From Elusimicrobia bacterium GWD2_63_28 (GTDB lineage Bacteria > Elusimicrobiota > Elusimicrobia > Elusimicrobiales > UBA9959): a stretch of DNA of 64,000 bases. Of the stretch, positions 27,170 to 35,421 are shown piece after piece. The notes beneath the pieces were generated by a model. The model was not told where the DNA came from, did not search any database, and worked only from the letters and a program-made list of their open reading frames with translations. Numbering within the stretch: position 1 is the first letter of the stretch; every line of letters starts with the position of its first letter. Position numbers and translations under genes: made by a program. The DNA lies in the NCBI GenBank assembly GCA_001799895.1, contig MGUI01000052.1, positions 1-64,000 on the forward strand, read 5' to 3'.

Positions 27170-27706
27170 ATGAAGCTGCTCCCCGAGGGAAAATCAAAAG
27201 CGCTGTCGGCCGGCGCGCTGGCCGCGGCCGGAGCCTGCGCCTTCATGACGGTCAAGGCGGCCCTGGCCCTGCTGCCGATACTGGAACTCTCTGTTTCCCC
27301 GGCCTTCGAGCTTTCCATGCTGCGCGCCACCGTGCCCGTGGACATGCCGCCGCTGGCCAGGTTCATGGTAGACCATGTGCGGCTGTATTTCTCCTTCTTC
27401 CTTTTTTTCTGGTTGTCCGGGTTTATCCTTTCCCTGGGGCTCTGGGCCCGCAGGGAATGGGCCCGGCGCGGCGCCTGCTGGATGTTTTACCTGCTTTCGG
27501 GCGCGGCCCTGCTGGTGCTGTTCTATCCCTGGCTGGTAGTGCCGAAGCCGTTCATGCACGGGGACGTTTCCCTGGCGCCCGAGTTCAACGCGGTGGTGAA
27601 AACAGCGGCTTATATCGCCCGCCTGGTTTCTTTCCTGGGCGGGGGGCTCTGCCTGTGGGGCGCCCTGCTGCTGGACCGGGGGCGGCTGAAGGGCGAGTTC
27701 GTTTGA
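27170..27706 (+). CDS. Four-TM membrane protein, unknown function
   Basis: 178 residues with four hydrophobic segments (about 14-38, 68-92, 103-121, 142-166) and no recognised family. TATAAT at 27155-27160 lies nine bases before the ATG and there is no ribosome site, pointing to a leaderless mRNA. It is divergent from the ACT gene across a 105-base promoter region. Confidence 0.65.
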   Translation: MKLLPEGKSKALSAGALAAAGACAFMTVKAALALLPILELSVSPAFELSMLRATVPVDMPPLARFMVDHVRLYFSFFLFFWLSGFILSLGLWARREWARRGACWMFYLLSGAALLVLFYPWLVVPKPFMHGDVSLAPEFNAVVKTAAYIARLVSFLGGGLCLWGALLLDRGRLKGEFV

Positions 27707-27787
27707 AGCGGCGGGGCGGATTTAATAAAATATAGGTACCCCCCGCCAATCTCTCCTGGCGAAGTCAGCGCATTCACGAGGTCTATT

Positions 27788-28621
27788 ATGTGGAACTATA
27801 CCGAAAAAGTGTACGAGCATTTCAAGAACCCCAGGAACGTCGGGGAGATCTCCAGCCCCGACGCGGTCGGCGAGGTCGGCAGCATAGTCTGCGGCGACGC
27901 GCTGAAGCTCACCCTTAAGATCGACAAGGCCACGGACACCATCACCGACGCCAAGTTCAAGACCTTCGGCTGCGCCAGCGCCATCGCCTCCTCCTCCGCC
28001 CTGACCGAAATGGTGAAGGGCAAGAAGCTAGACGAAGCGGCCAAGATCACCAACCAGGAGATCGCCGACTTCCTGGGCGGCCTGCCCGGCGAGAAGATGC
28101 ACTGCTCGGTGATGGGCATGGAGGCCCTGGAAGCCGCCATAGCCAACTACCGCGGCGGCAAGACCGGCAAGGTGCTGCTCGGGCACGCCGAAAAGATGGT
28201 GTGCAAATGCTTCAGCGTGACAGAGTCGGCCATCCAGAAGGCCATAAAGGTTAACGGCCTGCACACCGTAGAGGAAGTGACAAATTTCACCAAGGCCGGC
28301 GGCGCCTGCGGCCAGTGCAAGGGCGAGATAGAGAAGATAATAAAGGACTACTGGGCCGAGGCCGAGCACAAGAAGTTCGACTCGATGACCGTGGTCGAAA
28401 AAATAAAAATGATCGAGAAGGTGCTGGCCGAAGAGATCAACCCCAAGCTGAAGGCCGACGGCGGCTGGATGGAGCTGGTGGACATACAGGGCCAGAAGGT
28501 CAAGCTGCGCTTCCTGGGCATGTGCCACGGCTGCCCTTCCTCCGGCGCCACGCTGAAGAACGTGGTCGAGAAAGAACTCAAAGAGCGCATCGACCCGGCC
28601 ATCGAGATAGAAGCGGAATAA
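27788..28621 (+). CDS. nifU: NifU, three-domain Fe-S cluster scaffold
   Basis: 277 residues. IscU-like N-terminal scaffold with Cys35, Cys62 and Cys106; a central BFD-like [2Fe-2S] domain with Cys139/Cys141 and Cys174/Cys177; a C-terminal Nfu domain with 'GMCHGC' (Cys246, Cys249). This full NifU layout is the scaffold of the NIF-type Fe-S assembly system and is used by many non-diazotrophs as their main system. Upstream TAAAAT (near 27727) suggests a promoter. nifS follows after nine bases. Cofactor demand in the window includes the radical SAM enzyme at 33140. Confidence 0.96.
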   Translation: MWNYTEKVYEHFKNPRNVGEISSPDAVGEVGSIVCGDALKLTLKIDKATDTITDAKFKTFGCASAIASSSALTEMVKGKKLDEAAKITNQEIADFLGGLPGEKMHCSVMGMEALEAAIANYRGGKTGKVLLGHAEKMVCKCFSVTESAIQKAIKVNGLHTVEEVTNFTKAGGACGQCKGEIEKIIKDYWAEAEHKKFDSMTVVEKIKMIEKVLAEEINPKLKADGGWMELVDIQGQKVKLRFLGMCHGCPSSGATLKNVVEKELKERIDPAIEIEAE

Positions 28622-28630
28622 GGGGGCGTC

Positions 28631-29836
28631 ATGGACAAGGTTTATTATTTCGACAATAACGCCACCAGCCGCGTGGCTCCGGAAGTCGCCAAAGAGATGG
28701 AGCCGTTCTTCAACGAGCTCTATGGCAACCCGTCCAGCATGCACTTCTTCGGCGGCGGCAACCAGAAATACCTGGACCTCGGCCGCGAGCGCGTGGCCAG
28801 GCTGCTCGGCTGCGAACCGTCCGAGATAATCTTCACCAGCTGCGGCACCGAGTCCGACTCTACCGCCCTCTGGAGCGCCCTGCGCTCCTTTCCGGAGAAA
28901 AAGCATATCATCACCACCAAGGTGGAGCATCCGGCGGTGCTCAACGTTTGCAAACACCTGGAGACGCAGGGCTACCGCGTCACCTACCTGCCCGTGGACG
29001 GCACCGGCCAGATCAACCTGGAGGACCTGAAGGTCGCGCTCACACCGGAGACTGCCCTGGTCTCCATCATGTGGGCCAATAACGAGACCGGCGTGGTCTA
29101 CCCCGTAGAGGAAGCTGCCCGCATAACCCACGCCAAGGGCGCGCTGTTCCACACCGACGCCGTGCAGGCCGTGGGCAAACTGCCGATAAACCTAAAAGAG
29201 ACCAAGATAGACATGCTCTCCCTGTCGGGCCACAAACTGCACGCGCCTAAAGGCATAGGCGTGCTCTACGTCAAGAAGGGCACCCGCTTCGCGCCGTTCC
29301 TGATGGGCGGCCACCAGGAGCACGGCCGCCGCGCCGGCACCGAGAACGTGCCTTACATCGCCGGCCTCGGCAAGGCCGCCGAACTGGCCCTGAACAACCT
29401 GGAGAAAGAGAACACCTACGTGAAGGATTTGCGCGACCGCCTGGAAGCCGGCCTGCTGAAGATCCCCAACGCCCGCGTGAATGGCGGCGGCGCCCTCCGC
29501 CTGCCCAATACCACCAATATCAGCTTCGAGTACATAGAAGGCGAGAGCATACTGCTGATGATCAGCGAGAAGGGCATCTGCGCCTCCTCGGGATCGGCCT
29601 GCACCTCCGGCTCGCTCGAGCCGTCGCACGTGCTGATGTCCATGGCCGTGCCGCAGACCTACGCGCACGGCTCCATCCGCTTCTCCCTGAGCGTCTACAA
29701 CACGCAGGAGGAAGTGGACTACATCATAAAGGAATTCCCGCCCGTCATAGAGCGCCTGCGGGCCATCTCCCCGTTCGCCGACGGCAAGCCCCTGTTCGGT
29801 ATGGACGCCTGCGACTCCCACAGCCACAAGCACTGA
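28631..29836 (+). CDS. nifS: NifS-type cysteine desulfurase
   Basis: 401 residues, PLP enzyme of aminotransferase class V. 'FDNNATSRVAPEV' start, 'WANNETGVVYPVEE', PLP-binding Lys in 'SLSGHKLHAPKGIG', and the sulphur-carrying Cys in 'ASSGSACTSGSLEPSHVL' typical of NifS/IscS group I. Supplies sulphur from cysteine to NifU, encoded immediately upstream. Confidence 0.96.
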   Translation: MDKVYYFDNNATSRVAPEVAKEMEPFFNELYGNPSSMHFFGGGNQKYLDLGRERVARLLGCEPSEIIFTSCGTESDSTALWSALRSFPEKKHIITTKVEHPAVLNVCKHLETQGYRVTYLPVDGTGQINLEDLKVALTPETALVSIMWANNETGVVYPVEEAARITHAKGALFHTDAVQAVGKLPINLKETKIDMLSLSGHKLHAPKGIGVLYVKKGTRFAPFLMGGHQEHGRRAGTENVPYIAGLGKAAELALNNLEKENTYVKDLRDRLEAGLLKIPNARVNGGGALRLPNTTNISFEYIEGESILLMISEKGICASSGSACTSGSLEPSHVLMSMAVPQTYAHGSIRFSLSVYNTQEEVDYIIKEFPPVIERLRAISPFADGKPLFGMDACDSHSHKH

Positions 29837-29961
29837 GCGGTATTTTGTGATTTGCAGCTTACTGCCGCAGAAATAGGCGGAAGTTTTCACGGAAAGGATA
29901 AGAAGATCGGTGCTCTCTGCGATTGCTTATCGCAGGAACGGTAAAACTGTATTATTTGAAT

Positions 29962-31341
29962 ATGATAGAGAGAGATCTTAATCGCTACGCCGATAAATTG
30001 AGAGGCTACACCGAGCTGCGGCTGCAGGAAAACAGAAACCTCAATATTAATCTCCTGAACGGGACATTAATGGCGAATGCTAAAACCTCGCTTTTGGGGA
30101 CTTCTGTGCGGGTTTATGATAAAGGAGGTTGGGGCTTTGCGTCTGCTCCCGGGACCGGGCCCGACGCAGTTTCCTATTGTCTGGGCCGTGCTGCGGAGAA
30201 CGCCGCTTTTTTGTCCGCACGGCGCAACTCCGAAAAACTGGATATCGCGCTGCCTCCTGTCAGGTCTGAGCATGAAATTCTTACCGTAAAGCCAAGGAGC
30301 ACACAAAAAGAGATCGTCGATTTTCTGCGCGAGACAGACCAGTATATCGTTTCCAATTGCAGAAATATTTTCAGCAGGCGGCTGTGGTTCGGGGCTCTGG
30401 AGTATGAAAAAAGCCTGCTTACCTCGGAAGGCTCGTCCGTCTACTCCCTTATACCAAGGACCCGCATCGTGATCTTCCTTTCAGCTGAAAAGGACGGAAA
30501 GCGGGCCGAACTGCGCAAGATAATAGGGGCCGGCAGGCAGTTCGAGGACACCTTCGGGGACGGCGCCGCGTTGCGCTCAGAGCTGGATTCCTTATTTGAA
30601 CATCTCAATAATAAACTCGACGGCGTTTTTCCTGATGCCGGGGAATGGGACTGCGTCCTTGCCCCGGAAATGAGCGGCATGCTCGCCCACGAGGCTATAG
30701 GCCATACCGCCGAGGCGGACAGCGTTCTCTCTGGCGCGGTTACGAGGGATAAACTCGGGAAGCAGGTCGCCAGCCCTATTATCAGCCTGACGGATTTCGC
30801 TCATACAGCTTTCGGCGCGGCGTGCCCGGTGCCGATCCTGGCTGACGACGAAGGCGCTGGAGCGTCAGACGTGCCCATAATCCGTAACGGTGTGCTTGAA
30901 AGCTACCTTCACAACCGGGAATCGGCCGCGCTCATGGGAGGTAAGGCCTGCGGGAATGCCAGGGCCGCCACGTTCGGCGACGAGCCTATCATCAGGATGA
31001 GGAATACCGCGATACTTCCGGGTAAGGATAGCCTGGAAGATATGATCTCGTCTGTAGACCGGGGGTACCTGCTCCTGGGGAGCGGCGACGGGCAGGCTGA
31101 TTCCACCGGCGAGTTCTTGTTCGGCGTGACTATCGGCTATGAGATACGGAGCGGCAGGGTCGGCAGGGCGATAAAAGATACGACCATTTCCGGCTTGGCG
31201 TATGACGTCCTGAACTCGGCTAAAACGGTTTCAAACCGGTTCGAGTGGCTTAACGGCGGGATGTGCTCGAAGCCGCAGATGGTAACGGTTGGAATGGGCG
31301 GGCCGGACATACTATGCCGCGCCCGCCTGGGGGGAAAATGA
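29962..31341 (+). CDS. tldD: TldD-family metalloprotease
   Basis: 459 residues from ATG 29962; an in-frame TTG at 29923 is the alternative, as neither has a convincing ribosome site. The zinc motif HExxxH is intact (His243-Glu-Ala-Ile-Gly-His248 in 'LAHEAIGHTAEAD'), and the C-terminal Cys region 'NGGMCSKPQMVTVG' is present. TldD pairs with TldE/PmbA as a heterodimer that degrades unfolded peptides and, in microcin B17 and other RiPP pathways, removes leader peptides. tldE overlaps its stop (ATGA). Base composition is clearly less GC-rich than the nif genes just upstream, marking the left side of a possible acquired block. Confidence 0.93.
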   Translation: MIERDLNRYADKLRGYTELRLQENRNLNINLLNGTLMANAKTSLLGTSVRVYDKGGWGFASAPGTGPDAVSYCLGRAAENAAFLSARRNSEKLDIALPPVRSEHEILTVKPRSTQKEIVDFLRETDQYIVSNCRNIFSRRLWFGALEYEKSLLTSEGSSVYSLIPRTRIVIFLSAEKDGKRAELRKIIGAGRQFEDTFGDGAALRSELDSLFEHLNNKLDGVFPDAGEWDCVLAPEMSGMLAHEAIGHTAEADSVLSGAVTRDKLGKQVASPIISLTDFAHTAFGAACPVPILADDEGAGASDVPIIRNGVLESYLHNRESAALMGGKACGNARAATFGDEPIIRMRNTAILPGKDSLEDMISSVDRGYLLLGSGDGQADSTGEFLFGVTIGYEIRSGRVGRAIKDTTISGLAYDVLNSAKTVSNRFEWLNGGMCSKPQMVTVGMGGPDILCRARLGGK

Positions 31342-32633
31342 TGCCGGGAACTTCTTCCTGCCGCGCGTACGTGGAAGCCGCCCTGGCCGCCAGAGCAGAT
31401 AAAGCGCAATGTTCCCTGGCGGAAACAGAAAAGAGCCTGATGAGTTTCGAGGGCGGGTCGGTCTCGCTTTTTAAAACATCGAAAGATATCACCGGGGAGT
31501 TGACCGGAATATTTTCCGGGAGGCAGGGCAAAATATCCGTAAGCGGAGAGCCTGCCGCCGACATCGCTTCCGTGGCCGTGGAACTGGCGGCCTCCGCGGC
31601 TTCTTCACAGCCCGACCCCGCGAACGATATCTCACCGGGGCGGGAGCCCGGAGCGTTTTCATCCGGCCCGGAGCGGCCGGATACGGACGGGATGTACGGG
31701 CGGCTGCAGGAATTCCTTGCGACGGTAAAGGAGCGCTGGCCGGAAATAGGCTTCAGAACTTCATGGCTTGCCTTTGTGAACGATTCCCGGAGTTTCGCTA
31801 ATTCGAACGGGATGGCCTTGACCGCCAGAACCGGACGGTACGAACTTTTGTCTTTGTTCTGCGCCAAAAAAGACGGCCGCACCTCTTCTTTTAATCTATT
31901 CATCGGTTCGTCCAGGGATCTCGCCAGGCCGCTCCTCGAGTGGGGCGGGCTGGAAAGGCTGCTTTCCGACTCCGTCGCGCTGACCCAGGCCAGGAAGCTG
32001 GGAGAGAAATTCCAGGGGGAAATAATACTTTCACCTGAAGGCCTGACGGAGGTCCTGCGGCATTTCGCCGAGGAATTGAGCGACACCAGGATGATTTCCG
32101 GGAATAGTTCCTACAAGGGCAAACTAGGCCAGGCTATCGCCCCGGAGATTTTTACGCTGCTGTCCTCCCCCAGGTCGCCCGAACTTGCGTCCGGAGACCT
32201 GCTTACCAGGGACGGGTTTGAGACCGAGGACTTAGTACTGGTAGAAAAAGGGATACTGAAGAACTATTTGTTGAGCGGATATGGCGCAGCCAAGACTGGT
32301 TTTCCGCATAAGCCCAGTTCAGGCGGCTGCTTCAGCGTCCTGCCCGGGGAGACCGCGTTCCCTGACCTGGTGCGGAGCGTCAAGAAAGGACTTTTAGTTA
32401 CGGTGCTGGCCGGGGCGGCCCCGAACGGAAATGGCGATTTTTCCGGCATAGCCAAGAACAGTTTCTACATTGAGGACGGAAAAATCCTGTTCCCGATTTC
32501 AGACGCCGGCGTATCCGGGAATTTACGCGAGATGCTGGCGGGGCTCAGCGGCATCTCGAGGGAACGGGTCAATACCGGCGATGCCGTCCTTCCCTGGACG
32601 AAGTTCGGCGGGGTAAATATTTCCGGAATATAA
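31338..32633 (+). CDS. pmbA: TldE/PmbA-family subunit
   Basis: 431 residues from ATG 31338 (a second ATG follows directly). It has the TldE-type C-terminal beta-rich half ('LLTRDGFETEDLVLVEKG', 'GNGDFSGIAKNSFYIEDG') and no HExxxH, as expected of the non-catalytic partner. Overlap with tldD assures co-expression. A 20-residue Pro/Ser-rich insertion near residues 95-120 is unusual. The 242-base gap downstream carries a terminator at 32778-32813, so read-through to the peptide gene is limited. Confidence 0.9.
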   Translation: MMPGTSSCRAYVEAALAARADKAQCSLAETEKSLMSFEGGSVSLFKTSKDITGELTGIFSGRQGKISVSGEPAADIASVAVELAASAASSQPDPANDISPGREPGAFSSGPERPDTDGMYGRLQEFLATVKERWPEIGFRTSWLAFVNDSRSFANSNGMALTARTGRYELLSLFCAKKDGRTSSFNLFIGSSRDLARPLLEWGGLERLLSDSVALTQARKLGEKFQGEIILSPEGLTEVLRHFAEELSDTRMISGNSSYKGKLGQAIAPEIFTLLSSPRSPELASGDLLTRDGFETEDLVLVEKGILKNYLLSGYGAAKTGFPHKPSSGGCFSVLPGETAFPDLVRSVKKGLLVTVLAGAAPNGNGDFSGIAKNSFYIEDGKILFPISDAGVSGNLREMLAGLSGISRERVNTGDAVLPWTKFGGVNISGI

Positions 32634-32697
32634 ACCGGGCCCTTAGGCTCATGCGGGACTAGGCCCTTGGGCCCTCGCGGCTGCCTGCTGGGGCGTG

Positions 32698-32813
32698 TAT
32701 ACTATTCTCGTAGATTCCTTGTAATTTGGGGGATTGGCCCCAGAGTATCCACGATCCGGCCGTAACCGGATGTATCCAGGGAAAGCAAAACACTTTTTGC
32801 TTTCCCTTTTTTT
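32698..32813 (+). ncRNA. Candidate structured leader or small RNA ending in a terminator
   Basis: Within the 32634-32875 gap: a GGGCCC-rich palindromic stretch (32638-32675), a -10-like TATACT (32698-32703), then three possible hairpins. These are GGGG/CCCC near 32728-32742, ATCCGG/CCGGAT near 32752-32771, and the terminator stem at 32778-32807. A transcript starting near 32710 would be about 100 bases. It may be a small RNA, an attenuator, or merely the end of the tldD-pmbA message. It does not match the riboswitch consensus sequences I know (GEMM, cobalamin, glycine, fluoride). Confidence 0.3.
32778..32813 (+). terminator. Strong terminator between pmbA and the peptide gene
   Basis: A 13-bp stem (AGGGAAAGCAAAA / TTTTGCTTTCCCT) with a short loop and a run of seven T. 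Confidence 0.92.
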
Positions 32814-32822
32814 ATCGCCAAA

Positions 32823-32852
32823 TTGCTCACAATGCCGCAAAAGTGGTAAAAT
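32823..32852 (+). promoter_or_regulatory. Promoter of the small peptide gene
   Basis: TTGCTC (32823-32828) and TAAAAT (32847-32852) spaced by 18 bases, ten bases after the preceding terminator and 23 bases before the ATG. Shine-Dalgarno AAGGGGGA at 32862-32869. Confidence 0.7.
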
Positions 32853-32875
32853 ATAAGGGTTAAGGGGGAATTAAA

Positions 32876-33076
32876 ATGAAAATTAACGACAAAGTTCTGG
32901 TAGCTTTCCTGGTTTCAATGGGTCTCTTCTCTTCTGTTCAGGCCAGGCAGTACGTTAGCGCGTTGTCCGCTGGCGAGAAGGCCGTCCTGATGCAGGCGCA
33001 AAACTCCGGGGCGGATGTGGGTCCTGTTGAGAGCAATGCGATAAGCGGTGGTTCGGCCGGGAACGACAAAATATAA
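32876..33076 (+). CDS. Small secreted peptide, candidate substrate of the adjacent radical SAM enzyme
   Basis: 66 residues. Residues 1-23 form a Sec signal (hydrophobic 'VLVAFLVSMGLFSSVQA'); cleavage after Ala23 would leave about 43 residues starting 'RQYVSALSAGEKAVLMQAQN' and ending in a Gly/Ser/Asn-rich tail. There is no Cys or Trp; possible modification sites are Tyr26, Lys, Met and Asn/Asp. It has its own promoter and a strong ribosome site, and its stop lies 63 bases before the radical SAM start, with a GC hairpin between. This is the layout of a RiPP precursor with its maturase. A plain secreted small protein is the alternative. No similarity to a known precursor family is recognised. 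Confidence 0.65.
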   Translation: MKINDKVLVAFLVSMGLFSSVQARQYVSALSAGEKAVLMQAQNSGADVGPVESNAISGGSAGNDKI

Positions 33077-33109
33077 TACTGTCCGCAGCCGGTAATTTTG
33101 GGACAGATT

Positions 33110-33131
33110 CGCCCGGGGCAGACCCCGGGCG
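33110..33131 (+). promoter_or_regulatory. GC-rich hairpin between the peptide and radical SAM genes
   Basis: CGCCCGGGG / CCCCGGGCG, nine base pairs with a CAGA loop, followed by TATTATTTA and then the ATG eight bases after the stem. It covers the place where a ribosome site should be; none is visible. It should lower radical SAM expression relative to the peptide, by partial termination or by blocking initiation. Confidence 0.7.
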
Positions 33132-33139
33132 TATTATTT

Positions 33140-33991
33140 ATGGATAAATTTGCCATAGTGCTGGGTTACAGGTGCAACTTCAAATGTGAGCACTGTATCG
33201 TAGGCGACAAAAAAGGAACGGGCTTGACCGCCGCGGAGAAGGATCTGGTAGCGCTCACGGTGCGGCGCGGCGGGATAGGCAACCTGCTTTTCGTGGGAGG
33301 AGAGCCGACCCTCTATATTCCGGATATGAATGAGATCGTTTCCAAACTTGGAAACCCGTTGCCGAATATCCGGATGACCACTAACGGACATTTCGCTAAA
33401 AGCAAGGCCGCCGCGGTAAAAGTACTGAGGCGCATTTCCGGCCTGTCGGGAATCAATCTTTCGTACGACAGCCTTCATGAGAAATTTTTGCCTGAGGAGA
33501 ACATCGAAAATCTTTATCTGGCCTGCAAGGAAGTCGGCCTTGGGTTTGCGGTTCTCTTATCCCTCCGCTCTCCTATGGACCTTGCCCTGCTGAACAAGAT
33601 CAGGAAGGCGGGTAAATTCCGTGTTCTGATACAGAAGCTGCTGCCGGTAGGGGCCGCCAGATCCAACGATCTGGGCTTTAAATATCCCAGCTTTAACGAA
33701 GGCGCTCTTTCGATGCACTGCCCTACGCGGGATAACCTTATTTATATGTGCGGCCAGGGATTTACCGTTTGTTGCGGTGCACTCGCGTTCGGTCCCGGAG
33801 TCTCCAGAGCCGTGTTCCCTACGCTGGAAGGGCTTATGTCCAGCGATTTCTACAAGCTGGTAGCCAAGAATTCTTTTTCCGGAATGATCAGGAAATTAAG
33901 ACTTACCGGGCTGAAGTTCAAGCCGGAACATTCCGCCCCATGCGTCCTTTGCGAGTATCTGTTTAAAAGTAAATACGGGGAGCAGACCTGA
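33140..33991 (+). CDS. Radical SAM enzyme with SPASM-like C-terminal cysteines
   Basis: 283 residues from ATG 33140; an in-frame TTG at 33098 would place the hairpin inside the coding region. CxxxCxxC (Cys12, Cys16, Cys19 in 'YRCNFKCEHC') binds the SAM-cleaving [4Fe-4S] cluster; 'LLFVGGEPTLY' is the GGE motif and 'IRMTTNGHF' the next strand. The C-terminal part has further Cys: 'SMHCPTRDNLIYMCG', 'FTVCCGALAF' and 'APCVLCEYLF', suggesting an auxiliary cluster of the SPASM/twitch kind seen in peptide maturases. Its stop overlaps the next start by one base. Probable substrate is the peptide encoded upstream (inference). Confidence 0.88.
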   Translation: MDKFAIVLGYRCNFKCEHCIVGDKKGTGLTAAEKDLVALTVRRGGIGNLLFVGGEPTLYIPDMNEIVSKLGNPLPNIRMTTNGHFAKSKAAAVKVLRRISGLSGINLSYDSLHEKFLPEENIENLYLACKEVGLGFAVLLSLRSPMDLALLNKIRKAGKFRVLIQKLLPVGAARSNDLGFKYPSFNEGALSMHCPTRDNLIYMCGQGFTVCCGALAFGPGVSRAVFPTLEGLMSSDFYKLVAKNSFSGMIRKLRLTGLKFKPEHSAPCVLCEYLFKSKYGEQT

Positions 33992-35421
33992 TGTTTCGAC
34001 GCCCCGCGGTGGCAAGAGAGGCTGGCAAAAAAGGCGGACGCCCCCTCCTTGGCGCCCTGCTCTTGCTGGCGGGTATTTGCGGTTGCCGGCCCGGAGCAAA
34101 CAGTACCTGGACAGCCCTGTTTACCTATATCCCGGAAGCGGTGCATGTGGAGACAGCGGTGGACGGCACAAGTTACTATGTCTGCCGGCAGACACATGAG
34201 CCGCTCTTTCGTCATGAGGACGGCCAAAATTACGTTTCCAGAGTTTTGTCCGCATGGTCCAGGAACCTCAAACATACTGAGTTCAAGTTCTGTCCGAAAG
34301 AGCGACTTGTGTTTGAGCCGGGCCAGCCGTTCTCTCCTGATTTTCTTGAGAAGTTCCTTTCAGGGAGCACAAAGAAGTACGGCCCCGCTTTCACTCTGGA
34401 AAGATCTGGCGCATGTTCCGTAGTTCGCTTCAGTTCGCCTCAGCCAGGCTACCTGAATTATTTGAGCAGGCTCGAGAATTCCCCTTCTATATCCAACGGC
34501 AATCGCTCAAGCGGTCTGGGTCCGTACAGCATTGAAAATATCAGTAAAAGCACGGTTCTGCTTCAGAGAAAAACACCGGTCTCAAGCGGCTACAACAGAA
34601 TTGAAATCCGGCTTTTTGGAACTGGTGAAAAAGAGCATATTGACCTGCGCAAGGTCTCCGATTTTAATAAGTTGTCATCCTTTCAGCAGCCGGATTGGGT
34701 GAAATCGGAATATGCTGGTTTTGATAATATCGAGCTGAGGGTGGTCGGCCTGGCGATCAACCATCCGGATCCTCGCGTACGCAAAATGCTGTATAACTGC
34801 ATAAATCCCCGGGAATTCAGGAAGATGGCTGTGCCGTCGAGGAAAGACTATTATGATGTGCAGACGGTCCTTCCTTTGGGCGTTCCGGGCGCACTTGGGG
34901 GAACTCCGTCTCAGACCTGTTCGGTTCCAGCGGAGCTCAAGGGAACAAGTGTTATCTTCGCTAATTCCAGGACCGATAACTATGCGCAAGTGACACAGTA
35001 TGCGCATGAGTTCAAAAAAAGGACCGGGATAGAACTAGTCGTGAAGAATTTAGGGGCTGAAGAGGTGGACGCGATGTTGTTGGACCCTAAACGAAGGGGC
35101 CAGTATAATCTGGCGCTAATCGTGACCTATAACGCCAGGCAGGATCAGGAAGGTTTCTTCGTGTTTTATGTCGGCGCGAACAAGGTGATCGGGTACGTGC
35201 CGGCAAGTCTTGATCGCATGCATTTTGCCCTGGAACGGGAGACTGACCCATTAAGAAAAAAGGAATTGGCGGAAACGTTGGCTGCCGAGTTGGGCAAACA
35301 CGCGCTTGCTATCCCGCTCTACCAGACTTTCGCTAGACTCTATTACCCTCCAGGGATTAAAAACCTTTCAGTCGGAAGGGGCTTTGAGGAAATTCCGGAC
35401 ATAGGGGACCTGAGATGGTAA
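33991..35421 (+). CDS. Oligopeptide-binding-type (family 5) solute-binding lipoprotein
   Basis: 476 residues. Signal with lipobox AGICGC near residue 30. The fold follows the family 5 extracellular solute-binding proteins (DppA/OppA type): 'YYVCRQTHEPLFRHEDGQNY' near the N-terminus, 'GLGPYSIENIS' mid-way, 'DPRVRKMLYNCINPREFRKM' and 'HALAIPLYQTFARLYYPPGI' near the end. No ABC permease or ATPase genes accompany it, so it probably serves as a binding sensor rather than an importer. It overlaps the radical SAM gene (TGATG) and the sensor kinase gene (7 bases). The most AT-rich gene of the block, with codon use unlike the kinase that follows. Confidence 0.82.
   Translation: MFRRPAVAREAGKKGGRPLLGALLLLAGICGCRPGANSTWTALFTYIPEAVHVETAVDGTSYYVCRQTHEPLFRHEDGQNYVSRVLSAWSRNLKHTEFKFCPKERLVFEPGQPFSPDFLEKFLSGSTKKYGPAFTLERSGACSVVRFSSPQPGYLNYLSRLENSPSISNGNRSSGLGPYSIENISKSTVLLQRKTPVSSGYNRIEIRLFGTGEKEHIDLRKVSDFNKLSSFQQPDWVKSEYAGFDNIELRVVGLAINHPDPRVRKMLYNCINPREFRKMAVPSRKDYYDVQTVLPLGVPGALGGTPSQTCSVPAELKGTSVIFANSRTDNYAQVTQYAHEFKKRTGIELVVKNLGAEEVDAMLLDPKRRGQYNLALIVTYNARQDQEGFFVFYVGANKVIGYVPASLDRMHFALERETDPLRKKELAETLAAELGKHALAIPLYQTFARLYYPPGIKNLSVGRGFEEIPDIGDLRW

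Noticed and set aside
27788-29836. Nitrogen-fixation gene cluster
   Set aside because: NifU and NifS alone are general Fe-S assembly proteins in many bacteria; no nifHDK or other fixation genes are present.
32634-32813. c-di-GMP (GEMM) or other known riboswitch before the peptide gene
   Set aside because: None of the conserved core bases of GEMM, cobalamin, glycine, fluoride or SAM types could be placed; only generic hairpins remain.
33991-35421. Complete oligopeptide ABC importer
   Set aside because: Only the binding protein is present; the following gene is a kinase and the ABC genes at 38509-40821 are of the ABC-2 export type.
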